The notes under the pieces are model-generated. The model was given only the letters and a program-made list of their open reading frames with translations, searched no databases and was not told the DNA's origin. The translations under genes and the position numbers were made by a program. Below are positions 1 through 8,514 of a stretch of DNA of 21,812 nt, piece by piece. Source of the stretch: an uncultured Megamonas sp. (GTDB lineage Bacteria > Bacillota > Negativicutes > Selenomonadales > Selenomonadaceae). The stretch is taken from NCBI GenBank assembly GCA_900554895.1, contig USIX01000017.1:1-21812 (forward strand), given 5' to 3'. The stretch's first letter is position 1. The number at the start of each line of letters is the position of its first letter.

Positions 1-55
1 TCAGCAAATGTACAATGCCTAAACTAATATATTTAATAATTTCTATTGTATTCAT
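1..55 (-). CDS. N-terminal fragment of an unidentified protein, cut by the window edge
   Basis: A minus-strand ATG at 55-53 opens a frame of 18 codons with no stop before the left edge, beginning MNTIEIIKYISLGIVHLL. It is preceded by a good ribosome binding site (AGAAAGGA, about 66-73 on the minus strand) and by a near-consensus promoter overlapping the end of the upstream trbL gene. The visible part is hydrophobic and could be a signal or membrane segment, but it is too short to assign a family. It lies 59 bp after trbL in the same orientation, so it may also be read through from the T4SS operon, because no terminator hairpin is visible between them. Confidence 0.6.
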   Translation of the reverse strand, partial: MNTIEIIKYISLGIVHLL

Positions 56-89
56 AACGTCACATCCTTTCTAAAATTTCTACAGTTTA

Positions 90-118
90 ATTATACTACT
101 TTAACATTTTATCTTCAA
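90..118 (-). promoter_or_regulatory. sigma70-type promoter for the gene leaving the left edge
   Basis: On the minus strand there is TTGAAG (113-118) as the -35 box, a 17-bp spacer, and a perfect TATAAT (90-95) as the -10 box. The -35 box overlaps the last codons and stop of trbL. Predicted transcription would start about 83 and give a leader of roughly 28 nt carrying the AGAAAGGA ribosome binding site of the partial gene at 1-55. This is a motif match only. Confidence 0.55.
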
Positions 119-1845
119 TCACTATTATCATCATCATTATGCTCTGATAATGATGTATATGTTAATGGAGTTGTATGTTCTGGTGAAATCAATTTACCTT
201 GAGATTTTTCATTCCAGGCCCTTTCTTTTTCATATTCATAATGCGCTTTGGGACTCAAATTTTTATTTATACTATCTCTTAATGCTTCATTCTTTTGATT
301 ATTAATCAAATCAGGAGAAGAATTATTTTCTAATTTACCTGCATTTTTTTGAGCTTTCATAACTGAAACGATTTCTCTATTTTTTATAGCTTCTTGTTGA
401 GCTCTATAATACGTATCCAGTATTCCTCCTTGAACACCTATTTTAGCCATATTCTTAGCAGTTCCTAGTGTCCCCATGCCGTATTTAAGCCCTGTTGTGG
501 CAGCTCCCTTTAAATCTCCCTGTCCTGCCTGCATTCCTATACTCTTCATATTGGCAAGAAAACCTGCTGCTCCTCTTGCAGAGTTTCCTCCCGGCATGCG
601 CGATGCGGCGTCCCATGTGCCTTTTGCTACCATTGCCTTAGTTGCCGGCACTTTAGCCGCTGCGTACATATCACCGCCTACAAGGGAAGGCTGCCCTGTC
701 ATGAGTGCCTGCGCAAGGTTTGGTACTTTCCATACAAGCAGAGCTATTATTATAGTTGAAATAACAAGTGTAAATAATGCTGTAAAATCTTTGGTAAGGT
801 CAAAACTGTTGCTTGCAAAATTTTCCACGGACTTAGTAAGTATAGGAGCTGTTATTGCGGATATAAAGGCTACTACGCCGACTTTTATAGAGATATTAAA
901 TACGCCGCCGATGGCTTTTTCCAGAAGGAAACGGAAATGTTTGAAGATACCAAGCGATATACACGGCATTACCATTACTGCCATTACCCAGAACTCAACT
1001 CTCGTCATGAATATCTGAATTGCTATTACCGTTATAGCGGCAAGGATTACAAGGAACATTATAATTCCGAGGAAAAAGGCAAGCGGTGTATGGATAATCG
1101 AGATTTGCGACAGACTGTCATAAGTTGTCGAGATGATTTTTAGCGTATTGCCCACTATATCATCCGGCATGAGTATCGTATTGGTTCCGCCTCCTGCTAT
1201 ATAACCTATCTTTTCAAAGCTTGCATAAACGGCATGAGCTATCCCAAGTCCTGTTACCCAGTTGCTTAAAAGGAAGATGAAAAATGCCATTTTAATAGCA
1301 TTAGAAATAAGATATTTTATTATATCATCTTCCAGTTTAAACATATAGCAAAGAACGAGATCGCCTGCCCATAAAACAACGACAAGTCCGGTGCAGATAG
1401 GATAGATATTTACGGCTCCTTGCTGGCACATGTAAATAAAATACTGCATAAACGCGCTTATAAAGTTGCCGCTTGTCGGGTTGGGGTCCGGCGGGGCTAC
1501 AGCAATCTGATGAATTTCCGGCATGGTAAACATAGAACCGAAATACATTCCTAAGCGACCGACAACAGCGCAGGCAAGCAACATACGAAACGCCGTGGCT
1601 GCTGCTGAAGGGAGCTCGCCGAGCGCGAGCATTACGCCGGCAATTACTATAAAGCAGGTTAAAAGTATACGCGGTATCTTTCCGGTAAGTATGGCATCTG
1701 AGGTGTCGAGTTTGCCATCGCTGTACGTTCCCAAATATTGAGATATAATATTATCCCAGCTTAAAGAGGTATCTGCTGCATAAACTATTGAGGAAAATGC
1801 AACTAATATTACTATCGTTAATAAAATTATTCTTGACTTTTTCAT
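115..1845 (-). CDS. trbL: TrbL/VirB6-type polytopic inner-membrane T4SS protein
   Basis: This 576-residue protein is the polytopic channel component of the inner-membrane part of a conjugative T4SS. It starts with a signal-like segment (residues 5-23, ending VYAAD). Hydrophobic helices follow at about 55-76, 84-101, 150-167, 180-203, 253-279, 284-300, 315-335 and 355-371. A Gly/Ala-rich segment (about 378-465, starting VPNLAQALMTGQPSLVGG) follows the last helix, as is usual in TrbL proteins. The final 100 residues are hydrophilic, charged and poor in hydrophobic residues, and their DNA is visibly more AT-rich than the membrane part. It is the last gene of the operon, starting one base after the trbJ stop (TGATATG) behind a GGTGGG-type ribosome binding site. 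Assignment to TrbL rather than classical VirB6 rests on the signal peptide, the Gly/Ala tail and the preceding TrbJ-like gene. Confidence 0.85.
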   Translation of the reverse strand: MKKSRIILLTIVILVAFSSIVYAADTSLSWDNIISQYLGTYSDGKLDTSDAILTGKIPRILLTCFIVIAGVMLALGELPSAAATAFRMLLACAVVGRLGMYFGSMFTMPEIHQIAVAPPDPNPTSGNFISAFMQYFIYMCQQGAVNIYPICTGLVVVLWAGDLVLCYMFKLEDDIIKYLISNAIKMAFFIFLLSNWVTGLGIAHAVYASFEKIGYIAGGGTNTILMPDDIVGNTLKIISTTYDSLSQISIIHTPLAFFLGIIMFLVILAAITVIAIQIFMTRVEFWVMAVMVMPCISLGIFKHFRFLLEKAIGGVFNISIKVGVVAFISAITAPILTKSVENFASNSFDLTKDFTALFTLVISTIIIALLVWKVPNLAQALMTGQPSLVGGDMYAAAKVPATKAMVAKGTWDAASRMPGGNSARGAAGFLANMKSIGMQAGQGDLKGAATTGLKYGMGTLGTAKNMAKIGVQGGILDTYYRAQQEAIKNREIVSVMKAQKNAGKLENNSSPDLINNQKNEALRDSINKNLSPKAHYEYEKERAWNEKSQGKLISPEHTTPLTYTSLSEHNDDDNSD

Positions 1846-1846
1846 A

Positions 1847-2650
1847 TCAGTATCCCACCAGTTTCTTGTAATCTTCTACACTTTTATCGTGATTTGTTTC
1901 AATATCGTCTAAAAGTTTATTTACATTGTTTTTCACATCTGTAGATATATTTTCATTTATCTTCATACTTGCTTGTTTTTCAGCATTCTTTTGCAAATTT
2001 TCCGTTGCAGAAACAGAAAGAAGTGTAGATAAAAGAGCATTTGTCTTGGCAGACTCCATAGCGCTTTGACTTGCAATCTGTCCGTTTGCCTGAAGTGCTT
2101 CTTTTGTTCCCTGAGACTTCGACAAGTTCTGCAGCGACGTTTCCAGCTGTTTTATATTATTTTCTATTGCTTGCTGCTGCCTGCCGACATAAAGAGCGGA
2201 ATAATATGTTTCATCAGCTACATGGTAAAGCTTTTTAATACTCTGTTTATACGAAGCTAAATCTACAGGCTTAGTGTATCCACCTGTATAAATATCTATC
2301 CCCATTTTCTCAGACAGTATACTGTCAGTTGAATTTGTTTTATCAAGCGTACCTACCTGCGAGTCCAAATCTTCCATAAGTCTTTTATACTCTTTGTCTA
2401 GTCCCGTATAATGAGCGATTAAGGCTTTCGGGTCCATGGACGTTAAATTCTGGACCATTAAAGATACCTGTTTTGCCGTATTTACGGCATTAGTATAGGT
2501 ATTTATGGCAGTTTTGGCATTTTCAGCAATATTTTGCACGTCCGTTACATAAATTGCCGCCTTTGCTTCGTGATTGGGATTTGTGAGCATAAATCCTGTC
2601 AGTATTCCGGCTAAGATTGTAGGCACTACATAGCGTTTCTTGATGTTCAT
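1847..2650 (-). CDS. trbJ: TrbJ/VirB5-like periplasmic T4SS protein
   Basis: This 267-residue exported protein has an N-terminal signal peptide: KKR at 4-6, a hydrophobic core to about 22, and a likely cut after AKA near 31. The mature part is almost entirely alpha-helical and rich in Lys, Asn, Gln and Ala. Coiled-coil-like stretches lie at about 35-70, 155-200 and 215-265. This matches TrbJ/VirB5 proteins, minor pilus components found in the periplasm and at the pilus tip. The segment after the cut (DVQNIAENAKTAINTYTNAV) resembles the start of TrbJ proteins. It is placed directly before trbL, as in Trb operons (trbJ-trbK-trbL). The start has a GAGGTGAT ribosome binding site. VirB5-type proteins diverge quickly, so the assignment leans on architecture and position as well as sequence. 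Confidence 0.7.
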   Translation of the reverse strand: MNIKKRYVVPTILAGILTGFMLTNPNHEAKAAIYVTDVQNIAENAKTAINTYTNAVNTAKQVSLMVQNLTSMDPKALIAHYTGLDKEYKRLMEDLDSQVGTLDKTNSTDSILSEKMGIDIYTGGYTKPVDLASYKQSIKKLYHVADETYYSALYVGRQQQAIENNIKQLETSLQNLSKSQGTKEALQANGQIASQSAMESAKTNALLSTLLSVSATENLQKNAEKQASMKINENISTDVKNNVNKLLDDIETNHDKSVEDYKKLVGY

Positions 2651-2659
2651 AGTATCACC

Positions 2660-3085
2660 TCACATAAAAATCAAAGATAAGATAAGTGCTGAAAATGTTA
2701 TCAGCATAACAGCGCATACGATATATCCTCTAAGCCTTTCTTCTTTTTTATCAGATTTTAAAAGTTTTCTGGTTTCGCCGGCAAGTTCTTTAATAATGGC
2801 TGTTAAATCATTAAAAAAGAATGAAAAAGAAGTGTTTTTCACTGTGAACAGCAACTCCTTTTTTCTGTTTTTATAGGACTTTATGTTTTGCCATAAATCC
2901 ATCACTCCTTCCGTACATATGCAGATGAATGCTGTAAAAAAGGCAAGCAGGATTATATATGCTAAGAATACGGCTTCATCTGCGATGCTTTTTCCCATGA
3001 TGATGGAAACAATCATGCACCCTAAAATGACGGCAAGACATATTCTTTTGAGCTTAAAGCAGACAAAGACTACCTTATTTTGCAT
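2660..3085 (-). CDS. small three-helix inner-membrane protein of unknown function in the T4SS operon
   Basis: This is a 141-residue protein that I do not recognise. Hydrophobic helices lie at about 12-31, 37-58 and 120-140. Between helices 2 and 3 is a positively charged amphipathic region (about 65-118, many Lys/Arg/Glu) that would probably sit in the cytoplasm. The start is convincing, with AAAGGAGG seven to eight bases before the ATG. It lies between the transglycosylase gene and trbJ. Small membrane or entry-exclusion proteins often occur next to trbJ (the TrbK position), but TrbK is a short lipoprotein and no lipobox is visible here, so no function is claimed. Confidence 0.75.
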   Translation of the reverse strand: MQNKVVFVCFKLKRICLAVILGCMIVSIIMGKSIADEAVFLAYIILLAFFTAFICICTEGVMDLWQNIKSYKNRKKELLFTVKNTSFSFFFNDLTAIIKELAGETRKLLKSDKKEERLRGYIVCAVMLITFSALILSLIFM

Positions 3086-3098
3086 TAAACCACCTCCT

Positions 3099-3632
3099 TT
3101 AGTATCTGTAGCTGTTTAGACGATTAAAAATATCGGATATGCTGTAAATGTAGTTAATCGTCTCCTCATACGGCGGTACACCGCCGCTATTTACTACTGC
3201 CTGCGGTCCTGCATTGTAGGCGGCAAGGGCATACGTTACGTTATACTGCCCGGCACTTTGAAAGTTGTCTATCTGCGTTCTGAGGTAGATCGCGCCGCCC
3301 ATGATGTTTTGCAGCGGATTATACGGGTCAACGCCTATCATCTGCGCCGTTTCCGGCATAAGTTGTGCGATACCGATGGCGCCGACGGGAGAGGTAGCAC
3401 TTAAATTAAAGCCTGACTCCTGTTCAAATACGGCAGTTAAGAGCAGCGGGTCAACGGCGTAAGTTGCGCTTGCATACAGTATGGCATTTGTTATCCAGTC
3501 CGTTTCAAAGCTGTCCGAATTAAATCTTGCCACTTCGTTATAGATTATGCTGTGATAGTCAATTTCCTGTGCATGCGCCGCTCCTGAAATTAGGGAAAAT
3601 GAAATTAAAACGGCAATTATCAGTTTTTGCAT
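3099..3632 (-). CDS. virB1: VirB1-type lytic transglycosylase (SLT domain)
   Basis: This 177-residue secreted murein hydrolase cleaves peptidoglycan glycan strands to make room for the T4SS channel. A signal peptide covers residues 1-21 (cleavage after AHA). The SLT/lysozyme-like fold has its hallmark motifs: the catalytic glutamate E72 in FEQESGFN (69-76), GAIGIAQLMPETA (84-96) and ALAAYNAGP (135-143). The length is normal for a single-domain VirB1. Its ATG overlaps the stop of the upstream 814-residue gene by one base (TAATG), so the two are translationally coupled. The periplasmic location and the place in the operon fit conjugative channel assembly. Confidence 0.92.
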   Translation of the reverse strand: MQKLIIAVLISFSLISGAAHAQEIDYHSIIYNEVARFNSDSFETDWITNAILYASATYAVDPLLLTAVFEQESGFNLSATSPVGAIGIAQLMPETAQMIGVDPYNPLQNIMGGAIYLRTQIDNFQSAGQYNVTYALAAYNAGPQAVVNSGGVPPYEETINYIYSISDIFNRLNSYRY

Positions 3633-6076
3633 TACTCAGCCCCCTCATTTGTAATAGTTCTGACTAAAGACTGTTTTTGTGTCCTTGTGTTTTCAAGCGT
3701 ACTAGGCAGATTTTTTAAACTTTCCTCTATTTTCTGTGCGTAATCTGCGCCTATGGCATTTGGCGACTGCATGGATACAGCTTCAAGTACATCTTTTACC
3801 TTAAAGCCGGCATTTATCATATTTGCGGCGATTATGGTATCGGCTACTATATCAAACGGAAGATTTATATTGTCTTTATAGGCGTTATAATACCTGCCGT
3901 ATAGGATATTTACGTCCTGTTCCTTAATAGTGTTCTTAGCAAAAAGTTTTCTCTTTTCAAGCTCCGTTTCAAGTCTTTTTTCCGCTTCAGCTATTATGGA
4001 TTTATTTATATAAGTGGTTGATGCGTGGCTGGGCTCTATTGTGTGCGGTGAATATTTGGTCATAGTAACGGCGATATCTTCTTTTTTGATGTTTTTATAG
4101 AGCATGTACATCGCCGTATTTATTTCCATATCCTGATTGAATGTATTCGTCTTTAAGTAAAGCTCTTTCATATGCTGTTTATATGTCATTTTATTTGACA
4201 TTCGTGTTTGCCCTGTGTCCAGGATATTTAGGATATTGAGCTGCCTACCTTGAATTTTTTTTGCAATGTTTGTAATGTATTCGCCGTATTTAAAGTTTTC
4301 AATAGTGTCTTTTTGATTTCTAAGGCTCTGCTCTTCAGCGATAATGTTTTTTATATCGTTTTCATCAACGCCCTTTTTAATAAGCGTAAGAGCTGCTCGC
4401 CAGTCGCATTGAAGATCCTGCGCTTCTTCTTCCGTATTGTTGATGGTTGCTTTATTAATGGCAACTTCAAGACTGTAGTCCTGTTTAAGTTCGTCTTTTA
4501 TCTGCTGTTCGGTCTGCTCAAGGTTTAATACCTCCTGAAGCTTTTTGACGGCTTTTTCAATGACAAGTTTCGGATAATCAGGAGTGATTTCCGGCAGCTG
4601 CATTCTAGGCGACGCTTCGCGGATTACATGCGCCAGTTCATTTTTATCAAGTCCCGGATATCTGTTTATAAGCTTTATGGCAGCTTCAACGTCTATATAT
4701 TCATCCGACAGATTGAGCTTCACGTTTGGATAGGTGAGGATGCGCTCTTTAACGGCGTATTTATAGACGTCCTTTAGGGAGATGTGCCGTTTTTGTATTT
4801 CCTCAAGCGTCATTTCATGCAGTTTATCCGGACAGATGAATTCAGCGATGTCTTTTTCCGCTTTTAGATTATTCTGCGCGGATTTCACTACATAGTAAGC
4901 GGCTTTATCTTTAAGCGTCGGTATGTTTTCCTTAAAGGTTTTGACGATGTAGTCGGGATAGCAGCCTTTCATTATCATGGACTTTGCTAAAAGGGCATAA
5001 TCCAGATTTGTCGCTTTTTGCGGCAGGGACTTCATTTCTTTTTTGAAAATCTCTTCCACTTTATTTAAATGTTCTTTAGCGCGGTTTATATCTTCCATCG
5101 CTAAGTTGACAATCGTTTCGGCGTAATTTTTTCTTCTGCCTATTTCCTGCACAACGGGAGACAGTGCTTTAAGCGTCGTTATAAGCTCGTCTTTTTGGGC
5201 GCCTTCAGAGAGCATCCTTTTTATTATCTGCTTTTCACCCAGCGGCGACAGAACTTTCGTCATGGTGTTTTTCAGATATTCATTAAAATATTTAAGATAT
5301 TTTTCCCGAATATTTTTCGGCTCTTTTATATTTACGGCCAGAAATTGATTGTACATATGTTGATGTTCTTGCACGAAATTAACTATAGTATTAGCGTATT
5401 CCGGCTGTTTTACGTTTTTGTTCTGCGTATATTTTAAAAACAGTTCTTTTACGGTCGGCAAAGCATAGTTTTTTTCGTAACGCATTAAAAAGGCAATTTT
5501 GGCATCATAATATAAATTGAGCTTGAAATTCTTGTTATGCGCCTTTAGGGTATCGAGCTGATTTATATACTCTTTTTTTGCTTTTTCAATGTCGGTTATT
5601 TCCTTTATATAGGTAATATCGAGCTTGGTAAGATAAGTTAGAGCAACGTGGCCGGGAAGGGAGATATTCATATCTTTGAAAAACGGCGTGTTTTTCAAAA
5701 CAGTGTCTTTAATATCAGCTGTTTTATAGCCTTTTTTTGTAAGTTCGTCAATTATTTCATTTTCTTTCTTTAGATAAAAATCAAGCATATGTTTTAAGTA
5801 TTTTTCTTTGTAGTAGTCGTAATTGGGTGAAGGATTTATTTTATCCGTTTTCGGTTTTACGTTGTAGTTAAAACTGTCGAGATATTTTGTTACCTCGATA
5901 AAGGATTTACCGGCGCAAAGAGAGCTATGGTCTCTAATCTGTTTTTTTACTTCGGAAAGTGATGTATTTTCTTTCAGCATCGAAGATATTATGCTGTAAT
6001 CGAATTTTTTCAAGATATGTTCGCGTTCATTTTGGTATTTATTCCACAAAATCAGATAATCTTTCACTAAAGTCAA
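3632..6076 (-). CDS. unrecognised 814-residue protein built from about nine helical repeat modules
   Basis: I do not recognise this family. There is no signal peptide or membrane helix; the protein is highly charged and looks entirely alpha-helical and cytoplasmic. It reads as about nine diverged modules of 70-110 residues, near 7-69, 88-153, 166-238, 257-330, 338-401, 434-513, 524-609, 632-703 and 720-790. The best modules share a helix with Y..Y, then 'A..M...G.....I...L...SP', then 'YA..I......'. Examples are IIKRMLSEGAQKDELI (284-299) with LSPVVQ (305-310) and YAETIVNLA (318-326), and AANMINAGFKVKDVLEAV (750-767) with SPNAIGADYAQKI (771-783). The start is a TTG (6076) nine bases after AAAGGAG, inside the end of virB4 (38-bp overlap); a GTG three codons later is the alternative. 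It overlaps virB1 by one base. Coupling on both sides argues for a structural or regulatory part of the T4SS, or a substrate-handling protein, but the function is unknown. Confidence 0.85.
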   Translation of the reverse strand: MTLVKDYLILWNKYQNEREHILKKFDYSIISSMLKENTSLSEVKKQIRDHSSLCAGKSFIEVTKYLDSFNYNVKPKTDKINPSPNYDYYKEKYLKHMLDFYLKKENEIIDELTKKGYKTADIKDTVLKNTPFFKDMNISLPGHVALTYLTKLDITYIKEITDIEKAKKEYINQLDTLKAHNKNFKLNLYYDAKIAFLMRYEKNYALPTVKELFLKYTQNKNVKQPEYANTIVNFVQEHQHMYNQFLAVNIKEPKNIREKYLKYFNEYLKNTMTKVLSPLGEKQIIKRMLSEGAQKDELITTLKALSPVVQEIGRRKNYAETIVNLAMEDINRAKEHLNKVEEIFKKEMKSLPQKATNLDYALLAKSMIMKGCYPDYIVKTFKENIPTLKDKAAYYVVKSAQNNLKAEKDIAEFICPDKLHEMTLEEIQKRHISLKDVYKYAVKERILTYPNVKLNLSDEYIDVEAAIKLINRYPGLDKNELAHVIREASPRMQLPEITPDYPKLVIEKAVKKLQEVLNLEQTEQQIKDELKQDYSLEVAINKATINNTEEEAQDLQCDWRAALTLIKKGVDENDIKNIIAEEQSLRNQKDTIENFKYGEYITNIAKKIQGRQLNILNILDTGQTRMSNKMTYKQHMKELYLKTNTFNQDMEINTAMYMLYKNIKKEDIAVTMTKYSPHTIEPSHASTTYINKSIIAEAEKRLETELEKRKLFAKNTIKEQDVNILYGRYYNAYKDNINLPFDIVADTIIAANMINAGFKVKDVLEAVSMQSPNAIGADYAQKIEESLKNLPSTLENTRTQKQSLVRTITNEGAE

Positions 6077-8504
6077 AATTTTTCACTCCTTTATACTCCT
6101 GCCAATGGAGATTGAACTCTTCTTTCGGATAATTTTTCAGTATTTCATCACATTTATTCTGATCGGTTTTGTTTACGCCTACATAAGACAGGGCAAATTT
6201 ACCGAGGGCTAAGTCATATAGGCGAGACCCTTTAACAGATGTGTAATAGTAATCTCTTGTTGCTACCGCCTGCGCTATTATCTGTATCTGCCGGTCATTT
6301 AAGCCGAAGGATTTATACAGTTTCTTATTGGCTTCTTCGAGTGCTGCGGGATTGGCAAGAAAAATCTTTGACTGGCAGGCATCAAGCACCGTATGAAAAA
6401 TATTGGAATTAGTTACATCAACAAGCGACTGCGTGGCAAAAACAACGGATACGTTCATTTTACGAAGAACCTTGAGCCATTCGCGTATTTTCTCTGAAAA
6501 GGCTTCATTGTCAAGGAATACCCACGCTTCATCTAAAATTATTATGCCCGGTGAGCCGTCAAGAACTTCTTCGAGCCTGTGAAAAATATATAAAAGCGTC
6601 GGAGCCACGATTGTTTTCATCTGCATGAGTTTTTCCATTTCAAAGGTTTGAAAATCTGAAAATGATAAACTGTCATAATTTGCGTCAAATACCTTGTAGG
6701 AGCCTTTTATTGTAAGCTGTGTAAATGTTTGAATAAGTGTTTCATTAGTAAGTGAAGATACAAACGTACTCATTGTCAGTTGTTTTTTCGGAAAGGTTTT
6801 GGCGATGAGCGTGAGTGTATTCCATATGGTATCCTTGATTTGCGGCGTAACAGTGATATTTTCTTGAACAAGAAAACTGCACAGCCACTCAAGTACCCAT
6901 GAACGTTCTTTTTCATCTGCTATTTTGGAAAGGGGCTGAAAAGCAATATCATTTGTACCGAGGTCAAAAAAGTTGCCGCCGACGCCAAGAGTTAAAATGC
7001 GAGACGATGCACCTTTATCAAAGATGAAAACTTTAGCTTTTTTATATTTTCGAAACTGCGCTGCCATCATGCAAAGATGAACAGATTTACCGCTGCCCGG
7101 CGGCCCTATGAGTATGGTGTGCCCTACGTCTTTAACATGAATGTTTAAACGAAACAGGGTATTGCCTTTTGTTTTCGTGTATAAAAGCGACGGCGCTTTT
7201 AAGTGGTAATTTTCGCTGTCGCCTGCCCAAACGTCCGTTATCGGCGACAGATGTATAAGGTTTCCGGTGCTTATAAGGTAGCGACGAACATTAGCGTATA
7301 CATTTCCGGGAATGGACATGAGCCATGCTTCAACGGCGTTTAAGTCTTCGGATTTATATTTCATGCCGAGCGTGGAGAATATGTCACCGATTGTATCTAT
7401 ATAATCTTCAGCCAAATCTTCATCTTTTTCGGCAATTACAATTACTGTCGTATAATAGCCGTAGTTTATCTCGCCTTTTTCAACAGACAGACGGGCACTT
7501 TCCACTTCGTCAACTTTTTCTACGGCATTAGCATTATAGCCGCCTTGAACGTCCGGGATATGCAGTGCTTCTCTGACGTATGCACCCCAGCCTTTTAAGT
7601 TGCCTTTCCAGTCGCGGGAACGGGAAGACAGCTCTCCCATAGCGTCATTTCGGGATAAAAAGTAAAATCTCGTTACCCATCTGTAGGAAAAATTAAGATA
7701 GGTGAGGTTATCCAGAAAACCAAAATACGTCTGATTGGGAAAGGTCAAGGGCGTTATGACGCGAAGATGTTTATCGCCGAGCATCGGCTTTAAACTTGAA
7801 AGCAGCGGACTGTCATAAAGAAGATTATCCAAGTGGATAGGATTTTTTGAAAGCGATATGTTTTCATCTTTAATATGCTGATTTTGTCTATCCGGCAGAT
7901 GAATGTTCATTTTCTTTGCTGAAACACAGCTGTATAGATAACTTGCCAGCTCATCCGGCGTCAATTCTTTAGCAAACGGGATTTTAAGCTGTAATAGCAT
8001 GCGGTATATCTTATCCACATTTGCCTTGAAAAGCTCCAGATAATAATCCAAATCTCTAAGTTTTGTCTTTGTTTCAATAACGAAGCTTTTCAGTTTCTGT
8101 TCACTGTCTGTCGGCGGCATATAGTAGATTGTGAGAAAATATTTTGATTCGTAGTTTTTATGCAGATTTTTAAATAGATATCTTCGCTCCAAATCTATCT
8201 TCTTTGTGATTTCATCGGGAAAATCGCATTTGGGGTAATCCAAGGACGGTGTTCGCTGCATTTCAAAATAAAATACAAAACCCGTATCAAGTGTCATAAA
8301 AAGGCTGTTTAACTGACTTGTAAGTACGGCCAGAATTTCTTCCATAGAGCTGTCAAGGTCTGGTCCACGGTACTCTATCGTTGCCATAAGCGAGCCGTCT
8401 TTATTTAAAACAATGCCGATATTTTCATAGGAAATTATTTTTCCTAAATTCATTTGCGAATAAAGCGGCACTTTTTTTGTTCTGAGTTTATTTAACATAT
8501 ACAT
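6039..8504 (-). CDS. virB4: VirB4/TrbE-type T4SS ATPase, full length
   Basis: This 821-residue ATPase energises pilus assembly and substrate transfer at the cytoplasmic base of the T4SS. The N-terminal CagE/TrbE/VirB-type domain covers about 1-430 and includes NKDGSL (34-39), NPIHLD (221-226) and GYYTTVIVIAEK (349-360). The RecA-like ATPase domain follows, with Walker A GPPGSGKS (467-474), Walker B GIIILDEAW (653-661) and the FATQS segment (689-693) that VirB4 proteins carry after Walker B. The length is normal for the family, so the shorter gene upstream is not its missing front half. Its ATG is preceded by GAGGAAAA, 10 bp after the stop of the truncated paralogue. Its 3' end overlaps the start of the 814-residue gene by 38 bp. 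Confidence 0.97.
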   Translation of the reverse strand: MYMLNKLRTKKVPLYSQMNLGKIISYENIGIVLNKDGSLMATIEYRGPDLDSSMEEILAVLTSQLNSLFMTLDTGFVFYFEMQRTPSLDYPKCDFPDEITKKIDLERRYLFKNLHKNYESKYFLTIYYMPPTDSEQKLKSFVIETKTKLRDLDYYLELFKANVDKIYRMLLQLKIPFAKELTPDELASYLYSCVSAKKMNIHLPDRQNQHIKDENISLSKNPIHLDNLLYDSPLLSSLKPMLGDKHLRVITPLTFPNQTYFGFLDNLTYLNFSYRWVTRFYFLSRNDAMGELSSRSRDWKGNLKGWGAYVREALHIPDVQGGYNANAVEKVDEVESARLSVEKGEINYGYYTTVIVIAEKDEDLAEDYIDTIGDIFSTLGMKYKSEDLNAVEAWLMSIPGNVYANVRRYLISTGNLIHLSPITDVWAGDSENYHLKAPSLLYTKTKGNTLFRLNIHVKDVGHTILIGPPGSGKSVHLCMMAAQFRKYKKAKVFIFDKGASSRILTLGVGGNFFDLGTNDIAFQPLSKIADEKERSWVLEWLCSFLVQENITVTPQIKDTIWNTLTLIAKTFPKKQLTMSTFVSSLTNETLIQTFTQLTIKGSYKVFDANYDSLSFSDFQTFEMEKLMQMKTIVAPTLLYIFHRLEEVLDGSPGIIILDEAWVFLDNEAFSEKIREWLKVLRKMNVSVVFATQSLVDVTNSNIFHTVLDACQSKIFLANPAALEEANKKLYKSFGLNDRQIQIIAQAVATRDYYYTSVKGSRLYDLALGKFALSYVGVNKTDQNKCDEILKNYPKEEFNLHWQEYKGVKNFDFSERLSDFVE

Positions 8505-8514
8505 AATCTTTTCC

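Noticed and set aside
476..1143. Plus-strand frames opposite trbL.
   Set aside because: They lie antisense to a well-supported membrane protein and show no ribosome binding site, domain or protein-like composition.
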